A stretch of 64,000 bases of DNA from Phytopythium helicoides. Lineage: Eukaryota; Oomycota; Peronosporomycetes; Pythiales; Pythiaceae. The notes under the pieces were generated by a model. The model saw only the letters and a program-made list of their open reading frames with translations. It did not search any database and was not told where the DNA came from. Location of the stretch: contig JANFNE010000081.1 in the NCBI GenBank assembly GCA_024867545.1, positions 1-64,000 of the forward strand. Reading direction: 5' to 3'. A program made the translations under genes and the position numbers. Shown here in pieces: positions 10,919 to 21,917 of this stretch. Numbering within the stretch: the stretch's first letter is position 1; each line of letters starts with the position of its first letter.

Positions 10919-13791
10919 CTATGATCGTAGCTTGGTATACCACTTGGGTGGAGACGCATCTCCTGACACCTCTGGGCATCCACGACTGCTTGAAGCAGGT
11001 GACTGTGTCATCCTCGATGCAATAGGAGGGGCTGGAGATGGTGGGGCCTTGACAGCAGATTCAACAGGACTGATCGATCGTTTCGATGCTACTCGATCAC
11101 TCTCGAATTCCAGTCGTGCACGCAGTGCCAGTACAGTGCTCTTGAGGGTGTCAATGTCCTGCCGACGAGCTAGCAATGTCTGTAGTTGCCGTTGCAAAGA
11201 GTTGCGAGCGTCCACAACCTCGCGTAGCTCATCTCGCAGCTCCTGCAGTTGTTGATCTGTTGCTGCTGCGCGCTGTGACATTGCCTGCAGCTCTTGCTCT
11301 CGACGCGTGAGCTTGTCGATCTATAGGGATCTTGCAGTTAGATTTGCTTCCATCAACAGATCCCGTTCAAATACCCACCAAATATGCTTGCGGTTGGTGC
11401 AGGTTGTTGAGGCGATCAGTAAGCGTCGCCACGTATCGTTCGAGACGTACTTTTTCATTGTTTGCCTCCTTGAGTTGAGATGACAGTGCCAACACCTCTC
11501 TCTGACCCTTGACTACTTTTTGCGCCAGCTGGACGCTCTGCTCGAACTGTTGATGCAAAGGACAAATGGTTTTGTCAGCTATAACTCGAAGAACTCTCCC
11601 ACATGGTAACGTACCCGGCGCTTTGTCGTTGTGGGAATAGCGCCAAACGTGGTCATAGTCTGCTGTACAGCTTCGTTCTCTGTGTTTGCAGCAAGGGCCT
11701 CCCCAGTTTGAAGCACGGCATTGTCCAAATCCACTTCTAGTAACTCATACTCTTTGAGCTTCGAGCGCTAGTTTTTCCAAGCATCCACGAACCACGAGTT
11801 AGCACGAATCCCAGGTTTGGTGTGTTACTCACACGCACCTCTAGCTCTAGTGACGCCTCGAGCTGTGCGATCTTGGTTGACGATGTTGTTTCCAGTCGTG
11901 AAAACTCGTCTTTGTGGATACTGACTTTCTGCGTCAACATTTCCACCTCGAGTCGCATGCTCCGTAGCTCTGTTGTCTTCTCCTCCATCGACGCCTGTAG
12001 TTGGCTTATCTAGATGCAGATGATTGAAAAATCAGTCAGTCAAAGTATGCTTCATGCCCGGGATGTACACACCTCAAAATGCCGCATCTTGAGCTCGTTG
12101 CGTGCCGAGGCGAGAGCAGCCGAATGCTCACTTTCAAGCCGGGTGCGTTCCAGAACCTGCTCGTCGAGCCGCGACTGTACCGCCTGAAGTCGCGCTTCAA
12201 GCGTCTCAACCTGCTGAAGCGCACTATCTCGTGCATCTTTGAGAAGGCGATTCTCACGCTCAAACACAACTTGTGCGTTGGTACGGATTCGCTCAATTTC
12301 CCGCTTCGACACATCCATGAACTTGCGCATCTCTTCGTCCAGTTTCTTCTCAAACTGCAGTCTAGTTTCGCTTTGCAGTACGAGACTCTGGCCATACGTA
12401 GCATCGTACTTTTGCTGGAGGTCATCTTTCTGTGCCTCAAGATCGCGAATTCGAGCTTGCAGTGCACCCATGTCAGACTCAAGCTGGGACTTGGCTTCCA
12501 GCAAGAACGATTTGTCGGCATTGAGCAGCGTGCATTTTTGATCGCTCTCGCTCTTTTCTTTCTTCATACGGGCTACTTCCTCGCGAAGCGTGTCTCGTTC
12601 CTCGATTGCGTGATTCAGTTTGGTGTTTAGTGCCTCATAATTTCCCAGCAATTGGCGCTGATTTCTGTACTGAGCGTCATGCTGCTCTCGCTCACTCTTG
12701 AGTTGGTCCAACTCGGAGTAAACCACCGTCAATTGTGTTTCCAACTCTTTCCGAGTAGCATCAGCAAGCTCCAGGTCGTGTTGTAGTCGTCGCTCTTTGG
12801 TCTCGGCAATATCGCGAGCCCGCTGCAAGTCATCCAAAGTCTCATGTGCGGTCTTTTCGCTCGCTGTCAGAGCTGCTCGCGTGGCTTCAAGCTCTTGGCA
12901 CTTCATTTCTAGTTCTTTCTCGAGTTTGCGCACCTTGGTGTGTACCTGCAGCTGAACGTACTCGCGAAGTGACAGATCTTCAAGCTGTTGCTGTGAGAGC
13001 TAGGTTCGGGTACATACCAATTGCGTCAGAAAAAGAGGATAAAGCAAGCTTCCACTGTCTTGAGCACAACTCACCTGTGTAGCGAGTTCATCTGATACCT
13101 CCAAATTCGTCATATGTTGTTTCTCAAAGTGAAGTCTGTGCATCAATTCGGCATTTTCGCGGTGCAGCACTTCATTCTCACGTTGTAGCTTGCGAGACTC
13201 ATCTTTTAGGCTTGCCTATCTCCATCGAAGAAGTCAGCAAAACACCTTACACCACAGCCTGTATACACACCCTACCTGAAGTGCCTCAAGCCTTGCGGCC
13301 GCGTCTAGACGTTCTTCGCGGAGGGTTCGCTCGAGCTCCCTCTGGGTCTGTGTACTCAACACAAGCTGTGCTCGAACCCTCCCAACCTGTGCCTCGAAGA
13401 ATTTCTTCATAAGCGCCTCGCTAGCTGCTGGGCTTCCACTCGGTCCAATCGGAGCACGTGGCGCCAGGTGGTCGTCGAACTGCGACACAGCTGGGCGTGT
13501 GCCATCATAGCGACCGAGCGAGAGAGGCAGCGATAGGTCGCTCGAGAGCTCCTCGCTCACCGAGTCCGAAAGCTCAAAGCCCACTGAGAGCTCACCGGGA
13601 TCTTCTTCGTCTGCGCTCATGGCGTCGTCCTCGTCGTTGTCCTCGTTCTCTGCCCTCTTAGCCTCAGAATTTACTCCGCGGTCTGCTGGAGAGTTCGCCG
13701 GGGAGTTCTCAGCTGACATAATGTGCTGCTCGAGTCCCAATTGTGCTGCCAGCCGTCGAACTCCGTCGTCATTACTGCTTCGCTTTGCCAT
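10919..13791 (-). CDS. PIBF1: PIBF1/CEP90-like centriolar-satellite coiled-coil protein
   Basis: Protein of 825 residues encoded by seven exons: 13276-13791, 13075-13215, 12073-12999, 11839-12009, 11615-11767, 11379-11546 and 10919-11320. All six introns are short, GT..AG and phase 0, and the exon sum is exactly 826 codons. After an acidic, serine-rich N-terminus the chain is almost continuous coiled coil. The diagnostic stretch is GAIPTTTKRRFEQSVQLA followed by NLHQPQAYL, which corresponds to the conserved C-terminal block of animal PIBF1 (PTTAKRRLKQSVHLARRV...PYRYL). In animals this protein sits at centriolar satellites and distal appendages and is needed to build cilia. A flagellar basal-body role in zoospores is the natural inference. 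It is divergent from the EFHB-like gene with 218 bases between the start codons. Confidence 0.85.
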
Positions 13792-14009
13792 CTTCAGTGT
13801 ATCAACGCGATCTTGAAGCGTCGCAATGCGAGGATGGTGTACAAAACATCAGGATAGGTAATGGCTACAGGTTCCCATGTAACAACCACTTGGACTTCAA
13901 CCTAAGAATACGCTTGCACACCAAAAGTAGCGAGAGTCCCCACGCTTTGCTGCGAGTAAGTGGCTTGGTAAAGGTTTCTACTGACTGGTACCGCCTCCTT
14001 CCGCTTGTC
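13792..14009. promoter_or_regulatory. Shared divergent promoter region of two ciliary genes
   Basis: The 218 bases between the start codons of the PIBF1-like (minus) and EFHB-like (plus) genes must hold both promoters. No full Inr/FPR match was seen in either direction. Co-regulation is inferred from the arrangement only. Confidence 0.5.
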
Positions 14010-15345
14010 ATGAGCCGTACGCAGCCGCTGCCGCCAGTAAGTCGCGTTCACGGCTTCTGTGTTCCTCGATGATGCACCACTAACTCAATTCCGGTAGACG
14101 GCAGGCAAGGTGTTGGACCCACGACTACATGACTCGGCTCTGAACTGTCTGACAATCCCCGCGCGGCCGGAGACTCCAGAGGAAGTACGGCGCTACCGCA
14201 AGTCCTACTTTTCCACTCCTGGATCTCGCGTGGCACACCCGGGGCTCATCAACGACCTTAAAGCTATCGACCCGATGACCAAGTTTGGCGTAGTGACGAC
14301 TGGCAGTCAGCACGTCTCGGACGTCATCACCTACGGTGCTGCGACGAGCGAATACCAACGCATCGCGCTTGCCAAGAACGAATCGAACTACGCCAGTCGA
14401 CGACGAGAGCCCCTTGGCAAAGCATTTGTGCGTGGCCATGTTCTGCCAGCAGCGGTACAACGACCCGACTTTGCCTTTGGTGTGAGCGGCACGTTCGGCG
14501 AATCGGCCAAGGAGCTGCTATACCCGAGCACGTCGCTCAACAACAAGCAGGACGAAGAGCTGTACAAACGATCACACGGGTCTGTCGCGCCTGGAGAGCA
14601 GAAGAACCGAGAGTATGTGTGGCCCATCGACCCCTGCGCGCCATCGATTTGGCGTCAAGCCAGGCTCCAACATTCCTGGAGGAGAAGTTGCACAAGTATT
14701 GAATCCCGAGGCAGGATGAAAGCATCTCGCGAACAGTTGTGGCAGCCAAGCAGGTCGAAGACTTGCGGTCAACGTTCGATCAGTTGGGGCGACCACGACG
14801 GCTAGCTGCGTCAGGTGGAATCCCAGCTCCAGCAGACAAAATCTTTGGCGTCACAACGAGGCGGGACGAGAGCGACTCGGCTTGGTGCTCGATCCAAGGA
14901 GCCTACTCACGCGAAGAGCAGCAGCCTGATGCAGACTTGGGCCGTCCTGTTAACCACGGCTGGCGTAACGCGACCGTCCGAGGCACGAGCGTTTGGCGTT
15001 CCGACGATTCGCAGCGATGTGCCAGCGCCATCAAGGCGGTCAATCGCTGACGCACAAAACTACGGCGACGATGCCACTGGCAAGCAACTGCTGTATCCAG
15101 AGACGTTCGCCAGCTACGGTGTCTCGGACGCTGAATTTGCGCAGCCACGGGCAGCCAAGCAGTTGCGGGGGTTATTTGAACGGATTGGCTACTCGTTGGC
15201 CGACGATGACTTCAACGCAATCTGGGACGTCGCCAGTCGCAATACTATGGGTGATGCATTCGCCAACTCACAGCAGACGCCTGTTGCTAGCGTAGCCGCT
15301 TTCCGAGACGCGCTGAACGACTTCTTGGCCGCGAGAGAGCTCTAG
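14010..15345 (+). CDS. EFHB: EFHB/CFAP21-like axonemal protein (three +1 frameshifts)
   Basis: Exon 1 is 14010-14036 (MSRTQPLPP). A 61-nt intron with branch CTAAC and acceptor GGTAG leads to exon 2 from 14098. The product resembles EFHB (CFAP21), a microtubule inner protein of ciliary doublets: repeated FGV modules, the block KQDEELYKRSHGSVAPGEQKNR, GKVLDP near the start, and a C-terminal helical half that aligns with the EF-hand region but has poor calcium-loop residues. The frame is broken three times, each by one extra base in a doublet: CC at 14641-14642, GG at 14714-14715, GG at 14982-14983. Removing one base at each gives exactly 424 codons (423 residues), so I treat this as a real gene with sequence errors. 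True pseudogenisation is the alternative. Confidence 0.75.
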
Positions 15346-15396
15346 CGTACAAATACCATGTATCTTTTTTCCAGTACATTTTGCATTGGCAGTGAC

Positions 15397-16577
15397 TTAC
15401 AGGCTCATCAGCCGAGCCTCAGGTCGAGCATACCACCTGCAGCCGACGCTGTTGTCGACGCCGCGCTGAGATCTCCACAGACCGTGCTGACACAGCTCCA
15501 GCTGCCCTGATGGTCGGCTTTTCCACATGCGCACCGTGCCGTCGTCGCCCGAGGACGCGAGCATTGTGCCGGCGACGTTCCACTCGACGCGCCAGACCTC
15601 CGAGTCGTGGTGGTGCTTGACCGCAACCTGCTCGACGGTCGCTCCTTCGAGCCGCGATGCTCCACCCTCGGGCATCCGTAGCTTCCAGATGCGCACAGTG
15701 CGGTCCTTGCTCGCCTGTGGCGATGAGGTGGTACGAGCGGCCCATATTGGGAGCCCAGCTCACGTCGTGGATGGCGTCCGAGTGGCCCGCGAGCTCCGCC
15801 GACAACCTGCCAGCGGCGGAAGGAGTTGTTGTAGCCCCATACTTTGACAACGTCGCTATTGCCGCCGACTGCGATCATGGGTACGTCAAATCGCGACTGG
15901 TTCCACGACACGCAGGTGACGCCCTCCTTGTCGGCAAGGAACTCCTCTTGCAGCGGCCAGTGCGACAGGTTCATGACGTCGATGGCCTCGTACATGCGCA
16001 CAAAGCCGTCTTCCGAGGCGGTCGCGAGCCGCAGCCCCAGGTGCCGCGGCGCGAACTTGACGTCGTGCACCGACTCGCGCGCGTCCACGAGCTGCGCCTG
16101 GTTGCGCCAGCCCTCCTTGACGCCCTGCGGGCGCCACCGGAGCTGCTCCAGCGCCATTAGAAGCAGCCCCCGCTGCCACCGTCGGAGCTGGCGAGGACGT
16201 CGGCGCCCCCGAGCCTCCCGCTCCTCCACTGCTGTGCACATACATGCCCTGGTCCTCCCAAATGGAGACGGTCCTGTCGAAGGAGCACGAGGCCAGGATC
16301 TGCCCGAACTCTGGGTGCGCCCAAGCCACCTTCCATACCGACGCCTGGTGCGCGTTCCACTCGTACTCGAGGCGCCACTCGTCTCCGCGCTCCTCCCAGA
16401 CCTTGATCTTGCGGTCCGAGCTGCACGTGGCCAGCCGCTTGCCGTAGAAGTCGAACGCCATGTCGTGGATGAAGTCGCCGTGCTGCGACGGGAACCGCCG
16501 GAACACGCGCTGCTTCCCAGGCGTTAGCGTCGCGTTAGCGGCCCATGAAGCGAGCGAGAAAGGCGGCAGCGTACCAT
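15397..16577 (-). CDS. SEH1: SEH1 nucleoporin / GATOR2-type WD40 protein (three +1 frameshifts)
   Basis: WD40 beta-propeller of the Nup107-160 (Y) nuclear pore complex and of SEA/GATOR2. Family blocks are clear in successive frames: HGDFIHDMAFDFYGKRLATC, WAHPEFGQILASCSFDRT, DVKFAPRHLGLRLATAS, YEAIDVMNLSHWPLQ, PMIAVGG, DVSWAPNMGRSYHLIA and SGDDGTVRMWK. The start codon ATG at 16577 is followed at once by a 65-nt intron (16510-16574, with CTAAC), after which the protein continues RVFRRFPSQ. Frames change at 16167-16171 (a run of five G on the coding strand), 15806-15807 and 15714-15715, each by one extra base. Deleting one base per site plus the intron leaves exactly 371 codons, a normal length for SEH1. 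Sequencing error is more likely than loss in so conserved a gene. It is divergent from the kinase at 16869. Confidence 0.85.
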
Positions 16578-16868
16578 GATGGCGCTGGTCTCTAGCTTCC
16601 TTTTTCCCTGTCAACGGCAGCTCGTCTCCGGGTACCTAACTGTCTCCTATCGGTTAGTTGTTAGAATTAACGGGCGTGTTAGGAACGCCGTCAACACTTG
16701 TGCGTGAGGGGGCATGTTGACGAGGCATACAATCCTCAAGATGTTGCTGGTTTCCCCCCTCAAGCTGCAACGGCAGAGGAAGGAGGGGAAAACGCCCGCA
16801 TTCCCGACGAGAAAGGCCGCCGCCGGTGCTCAAGCAGCTAGCGCCGCGACGTCCCCCAGAGCGCCGCG

Positions 16869-18694
16869 ATGGTCAAGAAAGTCGGTGCGTTGGCTGCGCG
16901 TTGGCGTTGGCGGTGGAGCGAGGGGCGACGCGCTGTCGCGGCGAAAAAGCTGCGGTTTTCGTCGCGGCGGCGCGTTGCTGGCGGCTGCTGTGGGGGATTT
17001 TTTTTGCTGACGCGGGGGCTGCAAACTGTGCAGGCAAGTACGAGATTGGCAAGACGCTCGGCGAGGGAACCTTCGGCAAGTACGTGGAGCTGCTGGTGGG
17101 GAGTTTGATGGCGGAGGGGAGGAGGCTGACTGCGAGACGACAGAGTCAAGTATGCGGTGAACACGGAGACGGACGAGCGCGTGGCCATCAAGGTGCTGGA
17201 CAAGGAGAAGATCCAGAAGCAGAACATGGGCGCCCAGATCAAGAAGGAGATCTCCATCATGAAGATGGTGCGCCACAAGCACGTCGTGGTGCTCAAGGAG
17301 GTGCTCGCCTCCCGCACCAAGGTGAGCGCACTGCGCGGGGATTGCAGGATTGCGAACTTGAGCGGCGCTGATACGTGAGGACGCGCCTTCCCGCAGATCT
17401 TCATTGTGCTCGAGCTGATCACGGGCGGCGAGCTCTTTGACAAGATCGTCAGCGAGGGCCGGTATGCTGCCTCATGACTGGGATGACTGTGCTTGTCGCA
17501 ATCCATCACCTAATCAGCTCGATTTCTCTGTCCGCGCGAAAAACAGGTTCAGCGAGGACACGGCTCGATTCTACTTCCGCCAGCTCGTGGACGGCGTCAT
17601 GTACTGCCACCAGAACGGCGTCTGCCATCGCGACCTCAAGCCTGGTGCGTTTGTGTTGTGGAGGAGTGGCTCGCAACCGAAAGAACAGCATCCTGACCGA
17701 ATTTCTCTTCTTGATCACAGAGAACCTGCTTCTGGACGAGAATGGAGACCTCAAGATCTCGGACTTTGGTCTGTCGGCGCTCTACGAGGGCGGCGGCCCC
17801 GACGGTGCCGAGAACTCTCGTGCGTCCCTGCTGCACACGACGTGTGGTACGCCCAACTATGTTGCGCCGGAAGTGCTCGCTGACAAGGGCTACGATGGCC
17901 GCGCTGCCGACGTGTGGTCCATGGGCGTCATCCTCTACGTGCTGCTCGCGGGCTTCTTGCCTTTCGACGAGCCAACAATGTCGGCGCTCTTCCGCAAGAT
18001 TCAGAAGGCCGAATTTTCGTACCCGAGCTGGTTCACGCCGCGCGTCAAGGCGCTGCTGAACCGGATCCTTGTGCCGGACCCGGCCACTCGCGTCACGCTT
18101 GCCGATATTGTTCAGGATGACTGGTACGTCAATGCCACGGGCTCCTCGAATGCCGCCGACGCGGCGCCTGTTTCGGCTCCCACTCCTGCTGCTGCTCCCA
18201 ATGCACCCTTAGTGAGTGTGAAGCCGAGCCAGGCCGACCTGGACGCTGCGATTCTGGAGAACCAGGACGAGATCAACTCGGCCAGCAAGGCCAAGACCGA
18301 CAGTGGCTTAAAGGTCATGAATGCGTTCGACCTGATCAACATGTGCGGCGGCATGGCGCTGAACCGCATGTTCCAGAGCAACGATGAGAAGCGTGTCAAG
18401 CGTTCGACGCAGTTCACGTCGACCATTCCTGCAGCCAGCATCATGAGCCGCCTGACGACGTACCTGGAAAGCCAGCACTGCGAGATCAGCGTGGACAGCG
18501 CCTCAAAGGTCAAGGCGGTTCTTCAGACGCCCAAGGGTGCTGTCGGTGTCGTGATCCAGATCTACATGCTGGCGGACAGCCTTCACCTCGTCGAGGTGCG
18601 CCGCGGCAAGGGCGACATTTTCGAGTACCACAAGTTCTACACGCAGCTGAACGAGCAGATGAAGGACCTGATTGCTGCTCCTACGGAGCAATAA
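16869..18694 (+). CDS. CIPK/SnRK3-type Ser/Thr kinase with NAF motif
   Basis: Six exons (16869-16884, 17034-17079, 17144-17321, 17397-17461, 17547-17644, 17721-18694) sum to 459 codons with all splice sites GT..AG. Kinase landmarks: glycine loop LGEGTFGK, catalytic lysine in VAIKVL, HRDLKPENLL, DFGLSAL, and [11 protein letters not shown] in the activation segment. After the kinase domain and an alanine/proline linker (about residues 285-310) comes [19 protein letters not shown], a good match to the NAF/FISL motif by which CIPK kinases bind calcineurin B-like calcium sensors. A C-terminal regulatory domain follows (residues about 370-458, similar to the PPI/KA1-like end of CIPKs). Predicted role: calcium-dependent signalling to transporters. 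No CBL-type calcium sensor is encoded nearby. An AMPK-like kinase is the alternative, but the NAF motif argues for CIPK. Confidence 0.88.
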
Positions 18695-18965
18695 TGCGAT
18701 GGACGGGCAGCGCCTACAAGGACGTGCGAGGACCTACCGCCAAGAAGACGCAAAGCGCCTTGAGCGGTACGAGCAATGCGGCTATCAGTGCGAGTGTTGG
18801 AATGGTTGAATGCGGCATGCGCTGTGGGGGTGAATTCAGCTAGCTTTCGTCGCCATTTACCACGACACAAACGCCAAAGACACGTATGGATTTTTTCATT
18901 TGCTGATGGATTTGCCTCGCCTTGATCTGTCTTTCCTCGCTCGAGACGAACGCCAGCCAGCACAG

Positions 18966-19856
18966 CTAGACTGTCTCGCTGGTCGGCACCCTCTGCTTTC
19001 GCATGGCGGACCTGGACCCACCGGTCGCCGCCGAAACACTGCTGAGTGCCAAGCCACCGATCGTGGACATGAGGGAGGAACCCGCTGATGCACTGAGTAC
19101 GCCGAGCGCGCCGCCCGACATGAGCGCCTGCATCTTCTGCTTGGCGTCCTTCTTGCACTTGGTGTACCCGATGATGTTGGCTGCGCTGAGCGTGACGGCC
19201 ACGACGACGATGAGAGCCCACTGCACGTTAAACTTGAGCAGCGCGACGATGAGCAGCAGCACCCAGATCAGCGGCGCGCCGTAGAGCCCCGTCCAGAAGA
19301 CGCGCGCGTCCAGTGCGTCGATCTCCGTCATGTCCTCGTGGGACTCGAAGATCCACTCGTTGGAGCCGTCCTCATTGATGCGGTTCCACCAGCGCAGTCC
19401 CACAAGTAGCCGTCCGGTTACATTCTGTGTTCACATCTCCGTCATGAGGCGCCTGAACGAGGCATAGCAACTTCTCTGGATGGCAACGCACCTTGACGGT
19501 CCAGAAGTCGAAGGCGAGCAGCAGGATGCAGACCACAAAGACGAACACGTAGTTATCGATGAAGAGCCCGCCGAACAGGTACAGCGCCAGCGCCAGCGTC
19601 TTGAACAGCAGGTGGAAGAACGCGGCCACCGGGTGCTTGGCGTTGGTCACCACCTTGCCCATGGACGACAGCCTGTCTCCAAGCGCACGGCGTCAGTTCG
19701 GCCGCCCTCCTGGCGCGAAAACCGCCTCGAGCGCACGCACAGCGCCTCTCCGTCCTCGCTCTTGGCCTTGGGCGGCGCCTTGGGGGCCGCGGGCGCCGCG
19801 CCGGCCTCCACGTCGATGAACTCGAGCTCCGCCGCCTTCTTCTCCTCGCTCATCAT
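18966..19856 (-). CDS. TVP23: TVP23/FAM18 Golgi membrane protein
   Basis: Three exons, 19741-19856, 19492-19672 and 18966-19424, with introns of 68 and 67 nt, give exactly 252 codons. The protein starts MMSEEKKAAELEFIDVE, has an acidic and proline/alanine-rich cytosolic N-tail, then about four membrane segments. Family blocks are HPVAAFFHLLFKTLALALY, LLLAFDFWTVKNVTGRLLVG and LRWWNRINEDGSNEWIFES, the signature of TVP23/FAM18, a late-Golgi protein of retrograde and vesicle traffic. The C-terminus is a glycine/serine-rich tail (about residues 190-251). The gene is tail-to-tail with the kinase and 168 bases downstream of the PRPP synthetase on the same strand. Splice junctions restore the family motif exactly, which supports the model. 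Confidence 0.9.
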
Positions 19857-20024
19857 GGCTCCGGGTGGAAGCTTGTTTTTTCCCAAGTGGCAAGGCGGCG
19901 ACGGATGGAGCCTTTCGATTGGCCAAAACACATGAATCTACACCGTTTGATTGGCTAAAATACGTGAGAGATTGCAAATCCAACCCGTATGCTGTCCAGG
20001 ACAGCGTTAGGACCACCCCCTGCT

Positions 20025-21610
20025 TCAGTACTTGGTCTTGGACACCTGGATGATCGAGCCCTTGGTGTGGATGCACGAGATCACCTCGGCGATGAAGGGC
20101 GCCACGGACAGCGTCGTGATCTTGGGGCACGAGGCGCGCTTGTCGTCGGCCACCGGGATCGTGTTGGTCGTCACCAGCCGGTCCAGCTCCTTGCAGTCCT
20201 GCAGTCGCTGCATCGCCTGCTCACGAATCAAGATCTCGGTAAGATACTTTTCCATCAAGGAGGGAGCAACAGCTTGACGCACCCCCTTCGAGAAGCGTCC
20301 GTGCACGCAAAAAGCCGTGACGCTACGCGCACCCTGGCTCTTGAGCACCTTGGCCGTCTTGACGAGCGTCGAGCCAGTGTCCACGAGGTTGTCCACCACG
20401 ATGCAGTCCATGTCGCGGACCTCGCCCACCAGCTCACCAGGGCGATTTCTTGTCAATGTGATGCTTGCGATCACGAAAGCGATCGGCACAAACGTATCCA
20501 GCGAGCGGGACAAAGTGTCGCGGAACATGACGGCGCGGTTGACGGCCGAAGAGTGCGGCGCGACGACCACGGGGTTACCGAGGTTCATCTCGGAAAAGTA
20601 CACGGCACCAACCGGGAATGCCTGCAGGTTGTCGACCTGAAAAAAAAGAGCAACACGACACGTCAGACAAGGATACGTTGAAGAGTATATCATCCGCACG
20701 TACAGGGATCTCCGGCTTGAAGAAACCCTCAATCTGGGCACTGTGCAGATCCACAGTCACAACGTGGTCGACGCCCATGACCTCAAGCATCCGCGCAATA
20801 TCCTGCCAGGACCCAGGGATTTCCAGTTAGCAAGCTGCGCATCTTCGGTCTATTTAGAAAATGCGACTGCCTTACCGCGGCAGCAACGGGCTCACGGCCC
20901 TTGTGCATCCGGTCCTGGCGCGCGTATCCGTAGAACGGGATCACGGCAGTGATGCTCTTGGCAGACGCACGGCGCATGGCCGAGATCGACAGCAGCAGCT
21001 CCATGAGGCTGCATGTCATAAAAGCTCGTTACTTCCTGAGCAAGCAGATTCCATGTCGGTGTGTTCACGCACCGGTCGACCGTGGTCGTGGAGGACACAA
21101 TGTACACGCGCGCGCCGCGGACGTGCTCGCCCACGGTGACGCTCGTCTCCCCGTCGGCAAAGTTTCGCACTGGAGAAGAGGCGTTCAAGCACAACATTTA
21201 GCCAACGCCAAGCACCAGCTTCCTGCACCGCACTCGGCGCGCACCCTGCATGTCGTTGAGCTTGACGCCGAGGTAGCCGGCGATCTCGTCGGCGATGGGC
21301 GTCTCGGCGCACTTGAAGAGCTTGAGCGACTTGGCGGACGCCGGGTTCATCTTGCCCTTGTAAAAGTGCCAGTGCTTGGTGGTCGCGTTCGGGTACCACG
21401 CGGCCGCGCCGGCCTCGGGGCCTTCATTGAGCGCCGCCTGTCGCTCCGGCGCGGCCAAGTGGCCCGCCACGAGCCCCGCAGCCGCCGCAGCCGAGGCGCC
21501 GGCCCAGTGCGCGCGGCCGAGCGATTGCAGTCGGAACTGTAGCAGCAGATCACGCGGTTAGCGGGCGAGGAAGCGCAGCGAGGGGCGGCGGGGCGGGGTG
21601 TCATCACCAT
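20025..21610 (-). CDS. PRS: Ribose-phosphate pyrophosphokinase (PRPP synthetase)
   Basis: Makes PRPP from ribose 5-phosphate and ATP for purine, pyrimidine, His, Trp and NAD synthesis. Seven exons fit exactly 390 codons: 21608-21610, 21245-21536, 21073-21169, 20876-21008, 20704-20802, 20283-20636 and 20025-20216. The first exon is only the ATG. The next residues ([18 protein letters not shown]) look like a mitochondrial or other organellar presequence, so the enzyme may be targeted (inference). Landmarks: [13 protein letters not shown], the metal loop [11 protein letters not shown] and the PRPP-binding loop [15 protein letters not shown]. The 66-nt intron 20217-20282 has no stop and keeps frame, so a naive reading inserts 22 extra residues. 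Removing it gives HGRFSKG-AMQRL, as in the family. The gene is divergent from the helicase at 21918 with 307 bases between. Confidence 0.9.
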
Positions 21611-21917
21611 GGGCGAGCGACCGCAGCCAGAAACGTGAAGTGAATGTGCGCTTGCTTGCATCGGCGGCAACCATCGGCGGGAGAATTGTAAATTAACGTA
21701 AAGCATCTTTCTTTTTTCTTTATATTACATTAAAAGACAGTATATATGAGAAACATTGCTTTAATAAGCGCAAGGTTTGGGGTTTCCCCCGGCAGTGGCC
21801 GGTCGGCGGTGGGTGGACGGCACTTTCCCCCTTGCGGTATCTATCCACGGGGCCAAAGCAGCAGCGAGAAAGGCCGGCGGATCGCACTCGGCGTGTGTGT
21901 ACGTCTCTGCAGCGACC

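Noticed and set aside
13871..13883. GTTCCCATGTAAC in the ciliary divergent promoter, resembling an RFX X-box
   Set aside because: It breaks the consensus at key positions and RFX factors are, as far as I know, absent from stramenopiles.
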